Positions 29,762-38,077 of a stretch of DNA of 40,246 nucleotides are shown piece after piece. The notes under the pieces are model-generated. The model was not told the DNA's origin and searched no databases. It worked only from the letters and a program-made list of their open reading frames with translations. Source of the stretch: a virus; IMG/VR virus record IMGVR_UViG_3300020020_000096, positions 1 to 40,246 of that record; one strand, given 5' to 3'. Both the position numbers and the translations under genes were made by a program. Every line of letters begins with the position of its first letter. Position 1 is the stretch's first letter.

Positions 29762-30958
29762 CTATTTAAAAAGTAGGGCTTTCAAGTCTGGGATGTTAAC
29801 GGACGCCTTTTGTGTCGGATGTCCGGTTGCCATGCCCAGGTAGTCTTTGTCAAAACCATCGAACAGACCCATCCGTTCCGCCTTGGTTATCTCGGCGCGG
29901 GTCAGTCCTTGTTGGAGTCCGATTGCGGTATGCGCTTTGCTGAGAGGCCCCGGCCCGCGGGGATCTCTCCCCTCCCAACCGGACTTGACCAACTCCGGGT
30001 CCGCCATGCCGGTTGCTGGATCAAAACCTATGCCCCCCTCGGATATCCCCGCCGCCTTGATTTGGGCCTTCCTCAATTGCTGCTTCTTCCCCAACATAGC
30101 CTCCGTCAATGCCCCTCCGTGGGGGCCGGTCAACAGCCGAGGATTATTCGACTCAGCCAGCAGGCCCAGGAAGCGGTCATGCGCTTGCCGCGCCGTATCA
30201 CCGGCCCGGAAGGCTCTCCGTTCGATGCGTTGGTTGCGATAACCTACTGGATCCACAGAGTGTTCAATGTAAGTGCCGTGCCGATTAGGGCCGAAGAACT
30301 CCGACTTGACGGCGGGACTCGCCGGCCGCATGTAGTCAAGGAGGTGCTGCGCCTCATGGGACAGGGTACCGATGGCGGTTTCCGGATTGTCACGGGAGAA
30401 CACGAAGCCGTCCTGGGCGTCTAATAATGACGGACGTCCTCCCCGGGAGAAGATATGCGTCTCGATCTCGTCAGGATCAAACCACCCTCCAGCCGATTCG
30501 CTGGGAGTGGCTTTCTGAATACTCACGTCCCGCACGCCCCGCTTACTGCGGATCGGATAGCGCGCGTCCAGGAATGCCTGGGCGTAGCCAATCTCAGGGT
30601 GACGAGCCATGTTCTTGGCAACCGGAGCGGCGTTCATCTTCGCGATGAACTTCGCCAAGTTGCGCTTGGTTGGGATCATCGCCCCGAAGTACGGAGTTTC
30701 CTCGGGAGACTGCCGCTGCGCCAGCGTGAGCCCCAGGTCAATTAGCGTCTCCGCAGGCGTGGCCAGGGCTTCCACTTGCGGACTGATGCCTGTCCCGGGA
30801 CGTGCGCCCGCCGCCTCGCGCTCCGCGGCCTTCGCCTCAAGGAACTTGGCCACGCCGTGCGGGTCCGGATCTTCATCCATCAAAAGTCCGGGCAGGACTT
30901 TGGAAGTAGGAACCTTCTTCCCGTTCCAAAGCAGACCCGGACTGTTTTGCGGCGGCAT
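29762..30958 (-). CDS. virion-region protein with HExxH zincin motif
   Basis: This 398-aa protein has SHEAQHLLDYM with the zinc site HEAQH (201-205), and a later conserved-looking Glu (RIERRAF, about 246) that could be the third ligand. The rest is not recognised; a mixed helical N-terminus and a C-terminus rich in short helices surround it. Phage polyvalent and ejected proteins often carry such metallopeptidase-like domains. It could cut a virion or host protein. AAGGAG lies 8 bases before the ATG. The protease role is inferred from the motif alone. Confidence 0.7.
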   Translation of the reverse strand: MPPQNSPGLLWNGKKVPTSKVLPGLLMDEDPDPHGVAKFLEAKAAEREAAGARPGTGISPQVEALATPAETLIDLGLTLAQRQSPEETPYFGAMIPTKRNLAKFIAKMNAAPVAKNMARHPEIGYAQAFLDARYPIRSKRGVRDVSIQKATPSESAGGWFDPDEIETHIFSRGGRPSLLDAQDGFVFSRDNPETAIGTLSHEAQHLLDYMRPASPAVKSEFFGPNRHGTYIEHSVDPVGYRNQRIERRAFRAGDTARQAHDRFLGLLAESNNPRLLTGPHGGALTEAMLGKKQQLRKAQIKAAGISEGGIGFDPATGMADPELVKSGWEGRDPRGPGPLSKAHTAIGLQQGLTRAEITKAERMGLFDGFDKDYLGMATGHPTQKASVNIPDLKALLFK

Positions 30959-30970
30959 TGTCGCTACTCC

Positions 30971-31360
30971 TTACCCGCCTGTTTTGATCCAGGCGTCCTG
31001 CAGATCGGCCACGATCCCGTACGGATTGCCGGCCACGGCATTAGCGGTGGCGCGGATCGATTTGTTGGGGTTGGCCGCGGAGCTCCAGACGTATACCGTT
31101 GTCGTCTGGAAGTCGAGCGAAGGCGGTGGCAGCGGCTGGTCCGTCACGATCACCGCGGGTTCCGGAGCGCCCCAGCCCTGGATGATTTCCAGGCCCAAGG
31201 CAACCAATGCCGGATCGGGCGGGGGCGGCGGGGTTTCCGTTACCAGTTGCGGATCGAGTCCGAATTGAGCGCGGATCAAACGCTGCCACGCAGCCATCGC
31301 CTCCGGAGTGGGCGGGGGCGGCGGGGGATGCGGGTGGGACTTCTGTTGTGGTGCGGCCAT
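30971..31360 (-). CDS. unknown 129-aa Pro-rich protein
   Basis: No family is recognised. It has three Pro-rich stretches (HPHPPPPPPTP, PPPPPDP, LPPPS) separated by a helix (AMAAWQRLIRAQFGL) and a beta segment (TTTVYVWSSAANP). It may be a flexible virion component. AAGGAG precedes the ATG, and neighbours are virion-type genes. Confidence 0.65.
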   Translation of the reverse strand: MAAPQQKSHPHPPPPPPTPEAMAAWQRLIRAQFGLDPQLVTETPPPPPDPALVALGLEIIQGWGAPEPAVIVTDQPLPPPSLDFQTTTVYVWSSAANPNKSIRATANAVAGNPYGIVADLQDAWIKTGG

Positions 31361-31378
31361 TCTAATTTCTCCTTGGGG

Positions 31379-33322
31379 TTACTTGAACAAAATGCCGCCG
31401 CCAACATACCCGGCAGGGTTGGCCATGCGGAAAGGTGAACGTTTCTTGATGTCGATCTCCTCGCGCAGTTTGCGCAGCGGATCGAGCGCCCGTTTCGGAT
31501 CCCCGGTGAGTTGCCGGACGACATCCCCGGCTATCGGTTCCAGGTCGCGCTTCATGCTCATGTTGGCGAACTTTTGCATCAGGCCCACCGGGTTTGGATT
31601 GACCAATTCCGGGATGAGGTTTGCGGTCGAGTCCTCGCTGAAATCGGCCACCCGCACGGCGCGTCCGGCGGTCTGCGATCCCTTCACCACGTCCTGGCTC
31701 AGGCGGAACTGGCGTTCGGCTTCCATGTCCTTCTGGAAGCGGGCATAGGCTTCCTTGGACCCGAAGGCGCGGCGCAGGCGCAGGTTCTCCTGCGGTTCGG
31801 AGGCCACGCGATACCACATGGACGGACTGCCCTGGTTGCCGTAGATCTTCTTGTTGAGGTGGGTCATGACCCCCTCACGGAAGGCCTCACGCTGGTCCGG
31901 GGAGAACTCCTGCAGGGACCGGGTAATCTGTTCCGGCGTCATCTGGAAATACTTCATGCCACTCCCGATGGCGTCCTTCAAATCCGCCGGGTCCGAGTAC
32001 CGTTTCCGGACGACGGCATACTCTTTGAACTTGGCGTCGAGAGCCTTCACAAACTCTGTCTGCGCATCCTGCAGGGCGCTCCGGGTGTCCGGGTCCAGTG
32101 TCCGGTCATGGAGCATGTTCCCGATGCGCATCTTGACGTTGTTGAGCGTCTGGAATGTAGGGCCTTCCGGCGGGTCCGGTTTCTTACGCAGTATGTTGGA
32201 CTGCTGGGCCGATTCATAGGCCTGCCGGAAGTGCGGCATATCCAGGTACTCGGTGATGGAGGGATCCTTGACCGCCCCGGGGTACCGCTGCCAGAGTGCC
32301 GAGTACGCCGGACCGGCCTCGGTCTTCTGTATCCGGGTCAGATCGTCAATCTGGTCCTTCCCGTGTCCTTCCGCCCCGCGCAGGGCATTGGAAGCGGCCT
32401 GCGCCGTTCGCCCCCGTGCGCCGCTGCCCCGCGTCTCCAGCCGCAAGAGGGCATCGTCCACTTCGTTTGACGGAAACAACGCCGCGGTATCGGCCAACTG
32501 CCGGAGAGAGTTCGACACGTCCGCCAGCATCGACGCCGGCCCAAGTTGCGCGATCTTCTTCTCCGCGTCGTCCAAGGAGATCTTCCCCCGCTCGAAAGCC
32601 TCCAGGATCTTATACCCGCCTTGCTTGGCCAGGTACTCTTCCTTGGTGCTGATGCCGGGAATCTTCTGGAGCAGACGGCCCGCAAGGTTTCCCTCCGCCG
32701 CATTGGCTACCCGCTGGGTTGCGCCGCCCGCGGCCCCGGTCACCGCTGGTGCGCCGCCGCCCAGTACCGCGCCACCCACGCCGCCGGCCACCGCCCCGCC
32801 GGCCCGTTCCATCGGACCGCCCGGGGTTGCGCCGGCGCCGGTCAATGCGCCGGTAATCGCCCCGCCCTGCATGCCTTTCTTGATGGTGTCGAGATACCCG
32901 ATACCACGCCGCGCTCCCAGCCATGGCGCGACAAGAGAACCAACCAGGGATCCGGCCACGTTCGCCCCCAACGACTTCCAGGGGTGATTCTCCTGCGCCC
33001 GTTTGTCGTTCTCCCGGTACTGCTTCACGGCGTTGCCGTAGTCCCCGCCCATAGCCGCTTCCACCCCGCCGGCCAACTCATCGGAGGTGTCGAAGGTCAG
33101 GCCCTTGGCGAACTGATCCCGGGCGTCGAAGTATCCGAATTCCGGCGTTGCGTCCTGGATGTTGATGGACTTAATCCGGATGCCGGGGACCATCTTCCGG
33201 ACCTCGTCCACCGCCAGCTTCTGCGCCGCCGGGGACTGCGTGCCGTCAATGGGGACGGCATAGGTTTTGCCGTTGTCCCCGGTGATCTCATACGTGAGCG
33301 TTGCTTTGGGTGTTTCGGCCAT
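31379..33322 (-). CDS. large ejection / internal virion protein candidate
   Basis: The 647-aa product has an N-terminal domain (to about 75), then a Gly/Ala-rich hydrophobic region (about 125-215, with repeats like GGAVAGGVGGAVLGGG) that could insert into a membrane, and a long helical C-terminal part (about 240-630). This layout is typical of podovirus proteins that are ejected to form a channel. No enzyme motif is seen. GAGGT lies 5 bases before the ATG. It follows the 477-aa candidate by a few bases in the late operon. Confidence 0.65.
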   Translation of the reverse strand: MAETPKATLTYEITGDNGKTYAVPIDGTQSPAAQKLAVDEVRKMVPGIRIKSINIQDATPEFGYFDARDQFAKGLTFDTSDELAGGVEAAMGGDYGNAVKQYRENDKRAQENHPWKSLGANVAGSLVGSLVAPWLGARRGIGYLDTIKKGMQGGAITGALTGAGATPGGPMERAGGAVAGGVGGAVLGGGAPAVTGAAGGATQRVANAAEGNLAGRLLQKIPGISTKEEYLAKQGGYKILEAFERGKISLDDAEKKIAQLGPASMLADVSNSLRQLADTAALFPSNEVDDALLRLETRGSGARGRTAQAASNALRGAEGHGKDQIDDLTRIQKTEAGPAYSALWQRYPGAVKDPSITEYLDMPHFRQAYESAQQSNILRKKPDPPEGPTFQTLNNVKMRIGNMLHDRTLDPDTRSALQDAQTEFVKALDAKFKEYAVVRKRYSDPADLKDAIGSGMKYFQMTPEQITRSLQEFSPDQREAFREGVMTHLNKKIYGNQGSPSMWYRVASEPQENLRLRRAFGSKEAYARFQKDMEAERQFRLSQDVVKGSQTAGRAVRVADFSEDSTANLIPELVNPNPVGLMQKFANMSMKRDLEPIAGDVVRQLTGDPKRALDPLRKLREEIDIKKRSPFRMANPAGYVGGGILFK

Positions 33323-33325
33323 GGG

Positions 33326-34759
33326 TTACCTCACCGTGATCGGACCCGCGATTCGTGGGGCGCCTGGATTGCCCGCGCCCGGGACGGTCAGGACCGGGGC
33401 CTTGATCGGGGCGAGGCCCTTGGGGAGCCTGTGGCCGGTCGCCCGCTGAACCTCCAGGAAGTTGTTCACGTCCGCTTCCAGCACCTGATTCAGCCGGTTG
33501 ACCTTGCCCACAATGACGGCGGGGGAGTCGTCCATGGACGGCATGATGTCCTTGTATTTCTCCTCGTCCTCCTTGCGCAGGACGCCGCCCTCCTTGCTCT
33601 TGCCAATGGTCTGCCGCGCATCCCGGATAATCGAGTTCAGCACTGCCGGCTCGTACGCGCCGCCCAACTGGAAGAGGCGGTTCACAACAGGAAGCGTGGA
33701 CAGGCCCTTGATCGGTCCGGTATGACGCCGGAACTCATCGCTTGTAAGAGCATTCGACAACTCGATCAGCGTGCTTTGCGCCCGCCGCTTGTCGGTGAGA
33801 TCCTGGACCGCCACCGCGCCCATCGGGGCCTGGTCGATCTGCTCCTTATCGAAGGCGAACTTCTGCCCCGCCAGCGCGGCCTGCGCCGCGGAGGCATTCG
33901 CCCCCATGCGGGTGCTGTTCGAGTTTTGCTGGTAGATCGGGTACATCTTCTCAAACTCGGTTCTCTTCTGCCCCAACTCGGCCACGCGATCCTCATGCGT
34001 TTGCTGATCAGCGGGCGCGATCCCCATGGCCCATTCTTTCTGCGCCGGGTTGGCCATGTTGACCAGAACCTGCTTATTGTTCAGGTTCACCAACTGCCAT
34101 TGCGCCTTGGGGTTGTGGTCGGTCATCGGTCGGACGCTGCCGTCCTTGAACAGCATCACGTTGACCGGATTCCCTTTCGGGTCGCTCACCTCCATCGTGC
34201 CGTGAAGCGTGGGCATGTAGTCCTTGATGCGTCCGGCAATGTTCTCGGCCTTCTTCTGGTAGAACTCGGCATACTTCGCACCGGCGGCGCCGCCGATACG
34301 CATGGCCATTTCCGCTTTCTTCGCGCTCCTGTCGTAATCAGCCTGCAGCTTCGCCATCATTTCCTGATTAGCGGACAACGGGGTCTGCCCGTCTCCCTGC
34401 GACGACTGCGGAACGGGTTGTTGCTCCTGGCTATCCATCTGCCCCAACTGACCCAGCGCATCCCGTTGGGCCTTCTGCTGCTTCATGGCCTGCGCCATCT
34501 GCCACAGGCCCAGGACCCGGTTCTGGTTGCCGGCCACGCCTTCGCCGAAGGATTCCTTCCCCGCGATGGCATTGCCTAGCGCCCCCATCGCACCGGCCCG
34601 CAAAACGCTGCGCATGCCCGGGGTCAGGTCGGGCCCCATGATTTCATCGAGGCCCCCCATGGCGTTCCGATTGAAGTTCCGGCCCGCGCCCTTGAGGCCA
34701 CTCCACAGGAGGCTTCCCGGCGCTTTCGCGATATTGCCTAATGTTCCTAAAAGTCCCAT
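33326..34759 (-). CDS. internal virion / ejection protein candidate
   Basis: The 477-aa product opens with a Gly-rich amphipathic region (MGLLGTLGNIAKAPGSLLW, about 1-65), followed by a Gln-rich helix (about 85-145) and mixed folds. No family is recognised. Composition and position between nozzle/GNAT-like proteins and the 647-aa protein fit a virion-packaged ejection protein. AGGGAG lies 6 bases before the ATG. Confidence 0.65.
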   Translation of the reverse strand: MGLLGTLGNIAKAPGSLLWSGLKGAGRNFNRNAMGGLDEIMGPDLTPGMRSVLRAGAMGALGNAIAGKESFGEGVAGNQNRVLGLWQMAQAMKQQKAQRDALGQLGQMDSQEQQPVPQSSQGDGQTPLSANQEMMAKLQADYDRSAKKAEMAMRIGGAAGAKYAEFYQKKAENIAGRIKDYMPTLHGTMEVSDPKGNPVNVMLFKDGSVRPMTDHNPKAQWQLVNLNNKQVLVNMANPAQKEWAMGIAPADQQTHEDRVAELGQKRTEFEKMYPIYQQNSNSTRMGANASAAQAALAGQKFAFDKEQIDQAPMGAVAVQDLTDKRRAQSTLIELSNALTSDEFRRHTGPIKGLSTLPVVNRLFQLGGAYEPAVLNSIIRDARQTIGKSKEGGVLRKEDEEKYKDIMPSMDDSPAVIVGKVNRLNQVLEADVNNFLEVQRATGHRLPKGLAPIKAPVLTVPGAGNPGAPRIAGPITVR

Positions 34760-34761
34760 GA

Positions 34762-35106
34762 CTATCTCCCTAAGAGTCCCGGGCGCCCGATGACGGAGAA
34801 GGGCTGAACCATCGGCATGCCTTGCGTCACACCCTGTGTGACATCCTGCATGCCGCCGCCTTTTTTCTTGCCCTTCTTTTTGAGTCGCCCCATCAACTTC
34901 GACAGGAAGTCATCGTCCTCCTCCGTCGTCGCGCCCGCGCCCATCATGTCGTACATTCCCGCGTCGGGAGAATATCCGGTTGGAGCGTAGGCCGCATCCG
35001 CGCCCGCGGCCCCGCCGCCACCGCCCATCATCGAGTACATGCCGGCGGATGGCTCATACGCCGCCGGGGTACGGGTGCCGAATCCCAGATTCTTTAATGC
35101 GCTCAT
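34762..35106 (-). CDS. unknown 114-aa Gly-rich protein
   Basis: The protein has two copies of a GMYxMMG motif (GMYSMMGGGGG and GMYDMMGAGAT) and an oligo-Lys segment (LMGRLKKKGKKKGGG), then a Gln/Val-rich tail. No family is recognised. The start is in an ATGA overlap with the previous gene's stop, so it is co-translated within the late operon. The basic stretch may contact DNA. Confidence 0.65.
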   Translation of the reverse strand: MSALKNLGFGTRTPAAYEPSAGMYSMMGGGGGAAGADAAYAPTGYSPDAGMYDMMGAGATTEEDDDFLSKLMGRLKKKGKKKGGGMQDVTQGVTQGMPMVQPFSVIGRPGLLGR

Positions 35107-35855
35107 GCGAGTAAGCCTCTCCCTCGCTGCGTGGTGGCCAGCAGGCCCTCCTGCGCGGCGCGTTTCTTGGACCCGTCCGGGTCATTGAGATCAATGGGCA
35201 TAGGGAACGGCCCCTGGAAGAGCGGAGGTGCGGTATACCCGCCCGCGCCGGCCACGCCTGTATCCGTCACTGGCTTTATTCCCGGCCCGGTGGGTCCGGC
35301 AGGCAGCGGGGGCAAGGTCCATACCGTCCCGGGAGTATTCCCGGTCCCCACCGCTGGCCACGTCTTACCCGGCGTATTCGGATCCTCCGTCTTGGGCCAA
35401 GGCGTCTGCCCGGGTACTAGACCGGGGGTGCCTGCGCCGGGGGCACCGGGGTTGACCGGATGACCGCCGCCCAGCTTGCCAGCATCGAATTCCTGTTGCG
35501 CCACAGAGGGGCTTTGCGAGGTTTTGAATTCGTCCTGCATCTGTTGGTTGAACGAGCCAGGATTGCGCTGGTAGTTGGCGTACACCATGCTGGCGTCATG
35601 CAAATCGCCCGTGCCGAAATCCAACTGGTACTGCGGCTTGTCCTGCGAGTACGGCCCACCGTTGTAGGTGATGGGGACGAGAGTCGCGCCCATGAGATCA
35701 GCCAGCTTCTGCGCGGAGGACTGGTCGAGTTGCGGGTTGTTCCGGTAGACATCCGGATCCCCGCCCGGGTCCGGGCCATCAGGTCCGGTGGTGTTCTGCT
35801 GGGTGTAGGCGGGTTTGTACCCGGCCTCATCGATTGTTCTTCTGAAGTCTGGCAT
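35103..35855 (-). CDS. unknown 250-aa Pro/Gly-rich virion protein
   Basis: The first 130 residues may fold (SAQKLADLMGATLVPITYN, PQYQLDFGTGDLHDASMV), whereas about 130-220 is a Pro/Gly-rich flexible tract (VNPGAPGAGTPGLVPGQTP). No family is recognised. Neighbours suggest a virion role, perhaps a linker in the tail or ejection apparatus. GGTGG precedes the ATG. Confidence 0.65.
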   Translation of the reverse strand: MPDFRRTIDEAGYKPAYTQQNTTGPDGPDPGGDPDVYRNNPQLDQSSAQKLADLMGATLVPITYNGGPYSQDKPQYQLDFGTGDLHDASMVYANYQRNPGSFNQQMQDEFKTSQSPSVAQQEFDAGKLGGGHPVNPGAPGAGTPGLVPGQTPWPKTEDPNTPGKTWPAVGTGNTPGTVWTLPPLPAGPTGPGIKPVTDTGVAGAGGYTAPPLFQGPFPMPIDLNDPDGSKKRAAQEGLLATTQRGRGLLA

Positions 35856-35859
35856 CTAT

Positions 35860-37500
35860 TTATCCACCGAATCCGCCGGCAAGCGATCCAACGATGCCCG
35901 CCACCTGCCCAATGGTCTGGAGGCCACTGGGGTTGTACTGCGTTGAGGACTGGCCCGTGCTGGTCATTCCCAGGTTTGGCAGATTCATGCCGAGAGCAGA
36001 GGACTGTAGTTGCAGGGGCAGCAATTCGTTCTGTCTACGCTCGTTATACTGCTGCATTAAGGCGTTGATCTGTTCCTGGGAAATGCCGCGGGAGTATTGA
36101 TCGAGGCCCAGCATCTTCTGCATCGCATCCATCGGCAGTTGGTACTGCTGCTGGGCGATGCCGGGGAGTTGCCCCGCCGCCGCCAGCATCTGCGAGATGT
36201 TCTGGAACCCGGCGTTTTGGTTACTCATGTCCGACTGCGTCCTTGCCCCGGCGTTGTATTTGGACGCATCGAGCAGGGCCTGCTGGTTGGAGAGGCCCGC
36301 CTGCTGCCCGTACCCGGCGTTCGCCATCAGGGCCTGCATCGTACGATCCGTATTGGCCCCGCCGCCCTGCATCATGGCATTTAGGTTCTGCATGGCGGTG
36401 TTATAGTCCATGTTTTGGTTTGCCAGTTGGGCCTGCATGCGGTTGCCGCCAATCATGTTGGCCATGGTCAGATCCCGCTGGGTGTTGGCCTGCCCAGCGG
36501 TCAACCCGCCCTGCTGCAGCATACCGGCCAACTGTAGATCCTTCTGCGTATTGGCTTGCCCCGCGCTCAAACCGGCGTCCTTGAGCAGACCGGCCATGGC
36601 TAGATCCGCGCCTTGATTGGATTGACCCGCCGTCATGCGGTTGGAAATATCCTGGCCCGATAAACCGGCGGCGGTGTTGAAAGCGTTGCTGCGTTCCTGT
36701 GCGCTCATCCGCGCAGTGGCATCAGCGAACCCACGATTTGTTTCGCCTTCAACGACTCCATGCCGCCCGCCGCCAAAACTGCCCGTGCGAACGGCCTCGG
36801 ATCCGTTCTGCATCTGCGCGATCTGGCGGGCGCGGTTCAAGTCCTGCGTCGATTGGTTAATGACATCGTCGGTGTAGCGGTTCTTATACTGATCCATCCC
36901 GGCGAGAATGTCGGACGTTTTCACGTCCTGGATTGTGCTGCGAGTGAAGTTCTTCAGCGGGTTATTCACGTCCCGGATTAAACTGGTGTCGAAGTTCCGC
37001 AGCGGGTCTTCCACGCTGCGGACCAATTCATTGGGAACGGACGCGTCAATGACCGTGCGCGGGCCACCGGCGGTGCCAACACGCTCCATCTGGTAGAGTT
37101 GCTGCTGCGCGGGGGTAAGGGACGCGCCTTTCATCTGGAATGGAGTGGGGTCATACCCATACGCGCCCACCGAAGTGGGTTCTTTGTTGAAGGCGGTATT
37201 CAACCAGCCCTCCGCGCGAGATAGTGTATCCGCCGGGTTAAAGGCCCCGTTGAGATTGTTGGCCATATTCCCACCGATTTCGCTGGCCCGTCCCACTGCC
37301 CACGTCGGATCCGCCACCCGGGGGGCGCTCTCCATCTTTCCCGTTGCCGGGTTCAACTGCGGAGCGCCATATACGTCCTGCTTGGCGTAATCGGCGCCCA
37401 CCATCTGCGCCTTCGCGAAGTTGTCCAGGTACATCTGACGCAGTTGCGGGTCGATCTGTGTTGTCTGCCGCTCGTTCGTATCTGTGGATGAACTGCTCAT
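35860..37500 (-). CDS. ejection-type protein with tandem helical repeats
   Basis: This 546-aa protein is Gln/Asn/Ala/Met-rich. About residues 255-360 hold repeats of about 22 residues: LLKDAGLSAGQANTQKD, MLQQGGLTAGQANTQRD and further degenerate copies, probably amphipathic helices. A C-terminal Gly/Ala-rich segment ends it. This fits podovirus internal or ejection proteins that form a long helical tube. I start at 37500, overlapping the previous stop as ATGA with GGAGAAG upstream; the longer upstream frame is Arg-rich and antisense-like. Confidence 0.7.
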   Translation of the reverse strand: MSSSSTDTNERQTTQIDPQLRQMYLDNFAKAQMVGADYAKQDVYGAPQLNPATGKMESAPRVADPTWAVGRASEIGGNMANNLNGAFNPADTLSRAEGWLNTAFNKEPTSVGAYGYDPTPFQMKGASLTPAQQQLYQMERVGTAGGPRTVIDASVPNELVRSVEDPLRNFDTSLIRDVNNPLKNFTRSTIQDVKTSDILAGMDQYKNRYTDDVINQSTQDLNRARQIAQMQNGSEAVRTGSFGGGRHGVVEGETNRGFADATARMSAQERSNAFNTAAGLSGQDISNRMTAGQSNQGADLAMAGLLKDAGLSAGQANTQKDLQLAGMLQQGGLTAGQANTQRDLTMANMIGGNRMQAQLANQNMDYNTAMQNLNAMMQGGGANTDRTMQALMANAGYGQQAGLSNQQALLDASKYNAGARTQSDMSNQNAGFQNISQMLAAAGQLPGIAQQQYQLPMDAMQKMLGLDQYSRGISQEQINALMQQYNERRQNELLPLQLQSSALGMNLPNLGMTSTGQSSTQYNPSGLQTIGQVAGIVGSLAGGFGG

Positions 37501-37865
37501 AATTGCTTCTCCAAAACCACTGATTTCTTGCTGTACCCTTCGCTGGCCAGGAGACGCTCCCACCCGGGCCGGCCATTGATCGACACCACGTTGCAGCCGG
37601 ATCGCCGCGCCCACTCCTCGCACCAGGTGCGGATGGCCAGGACCTCTTCCATCTCGCCCGCGGCCAGAAAACAGTGGCCAATGCGGACACGGGGGAGTTG
37701 GAGCAGTTGGCAGACGACAATGGAGCGGATACCGGGCCAGGCCACAAACAGGCCCTTCTCGACGCCCTCCACGATGTCCTCGTAGGTATGACTCCCGCCA
37801 TTGTGCGCAAGGGCGGACTCGATCAGTTCCCGGTACCTGGCAAGGTCCACCATGCAGTTCGTCAT
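37497..37865 (-). CDS. GNAT-like internal virion protein (T7 gp13-like)
   Basis: The 122-aa product has the pattern of small GNAT-fold proteins in podovirus late operons: HTYEDIVEGVEKGLFVAWPG, GHCFLAAGEMEEVLAIRTW, EEWARRSGCNVVSINGRPGW and a final ASEGYSKKS. In T7 the analogous protein (gp13) is needed for virion assembly; enzymatic activity is not implied. The start and stop are in ATGA overlaps. ATG at 37865 or Met5 could be used. Confidence 0.65.
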   Translation of the reverse strand: MTNCMVDLARYRELIESALAHNGGSHTYEDIVEGVEKGLFVAWPGIRSIVVCQLLQLPRVRIGHCFLAAGEMEEVLAIRTWCEEWARRSGCNVVSINGRPGWERLLASEGYSKKSVVLEKQL

Positions 37866-38077
37866 GGGATCACCGTCGCGGCGAGGACGCCGGCATCGGA
37901 CACCGTAACGGAGTATCGGGTGCCGTTCGGAGAGCGCAAAATGAGGCGGGCCGGGTAAACCTCAATGTCCAGGGTTTCCTTGCGGTTGTGCATGTCCGCG
38001 AGTTCCAGGTCATGCTGCAGGCGCCGCTGGCGGGCCTGGTCATATTTAGCGGGGGGATCGGGCAGTTTCAAGCTCAT
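37862..38077 (-). CDS. unknown 71-aa virion-region protein
   Basis: The product is a charged helix (KYDQARQRRLQHDLELADMH) followed by beta strands (LDIEVYPARLILRSPNGTRYSVTVSD), as in small tail-assembly proteins. No family is recognised. The start at 38077 overlaps the nozzle gene's stop (ATGA) and the stop overlaps the GNAT-like start. A longer upstream frame is a shadow. Confidence 0.7.
   Translation of the reverse strand: MSLKLPDPPAKYDQARQRRLQHDLELADMHNRKETLDIEVYPARLILRSPNGTRYSVTVSDAGVLAATVIP

Noticed and set aside
32546-34579. 677-codon plus-strand frame antisense to the ejection genes
   Set aside because: It is a GC-rich shadow: His/Arg/Leu-rich, no domain, opposite to well-formed genes with ribosome sites.
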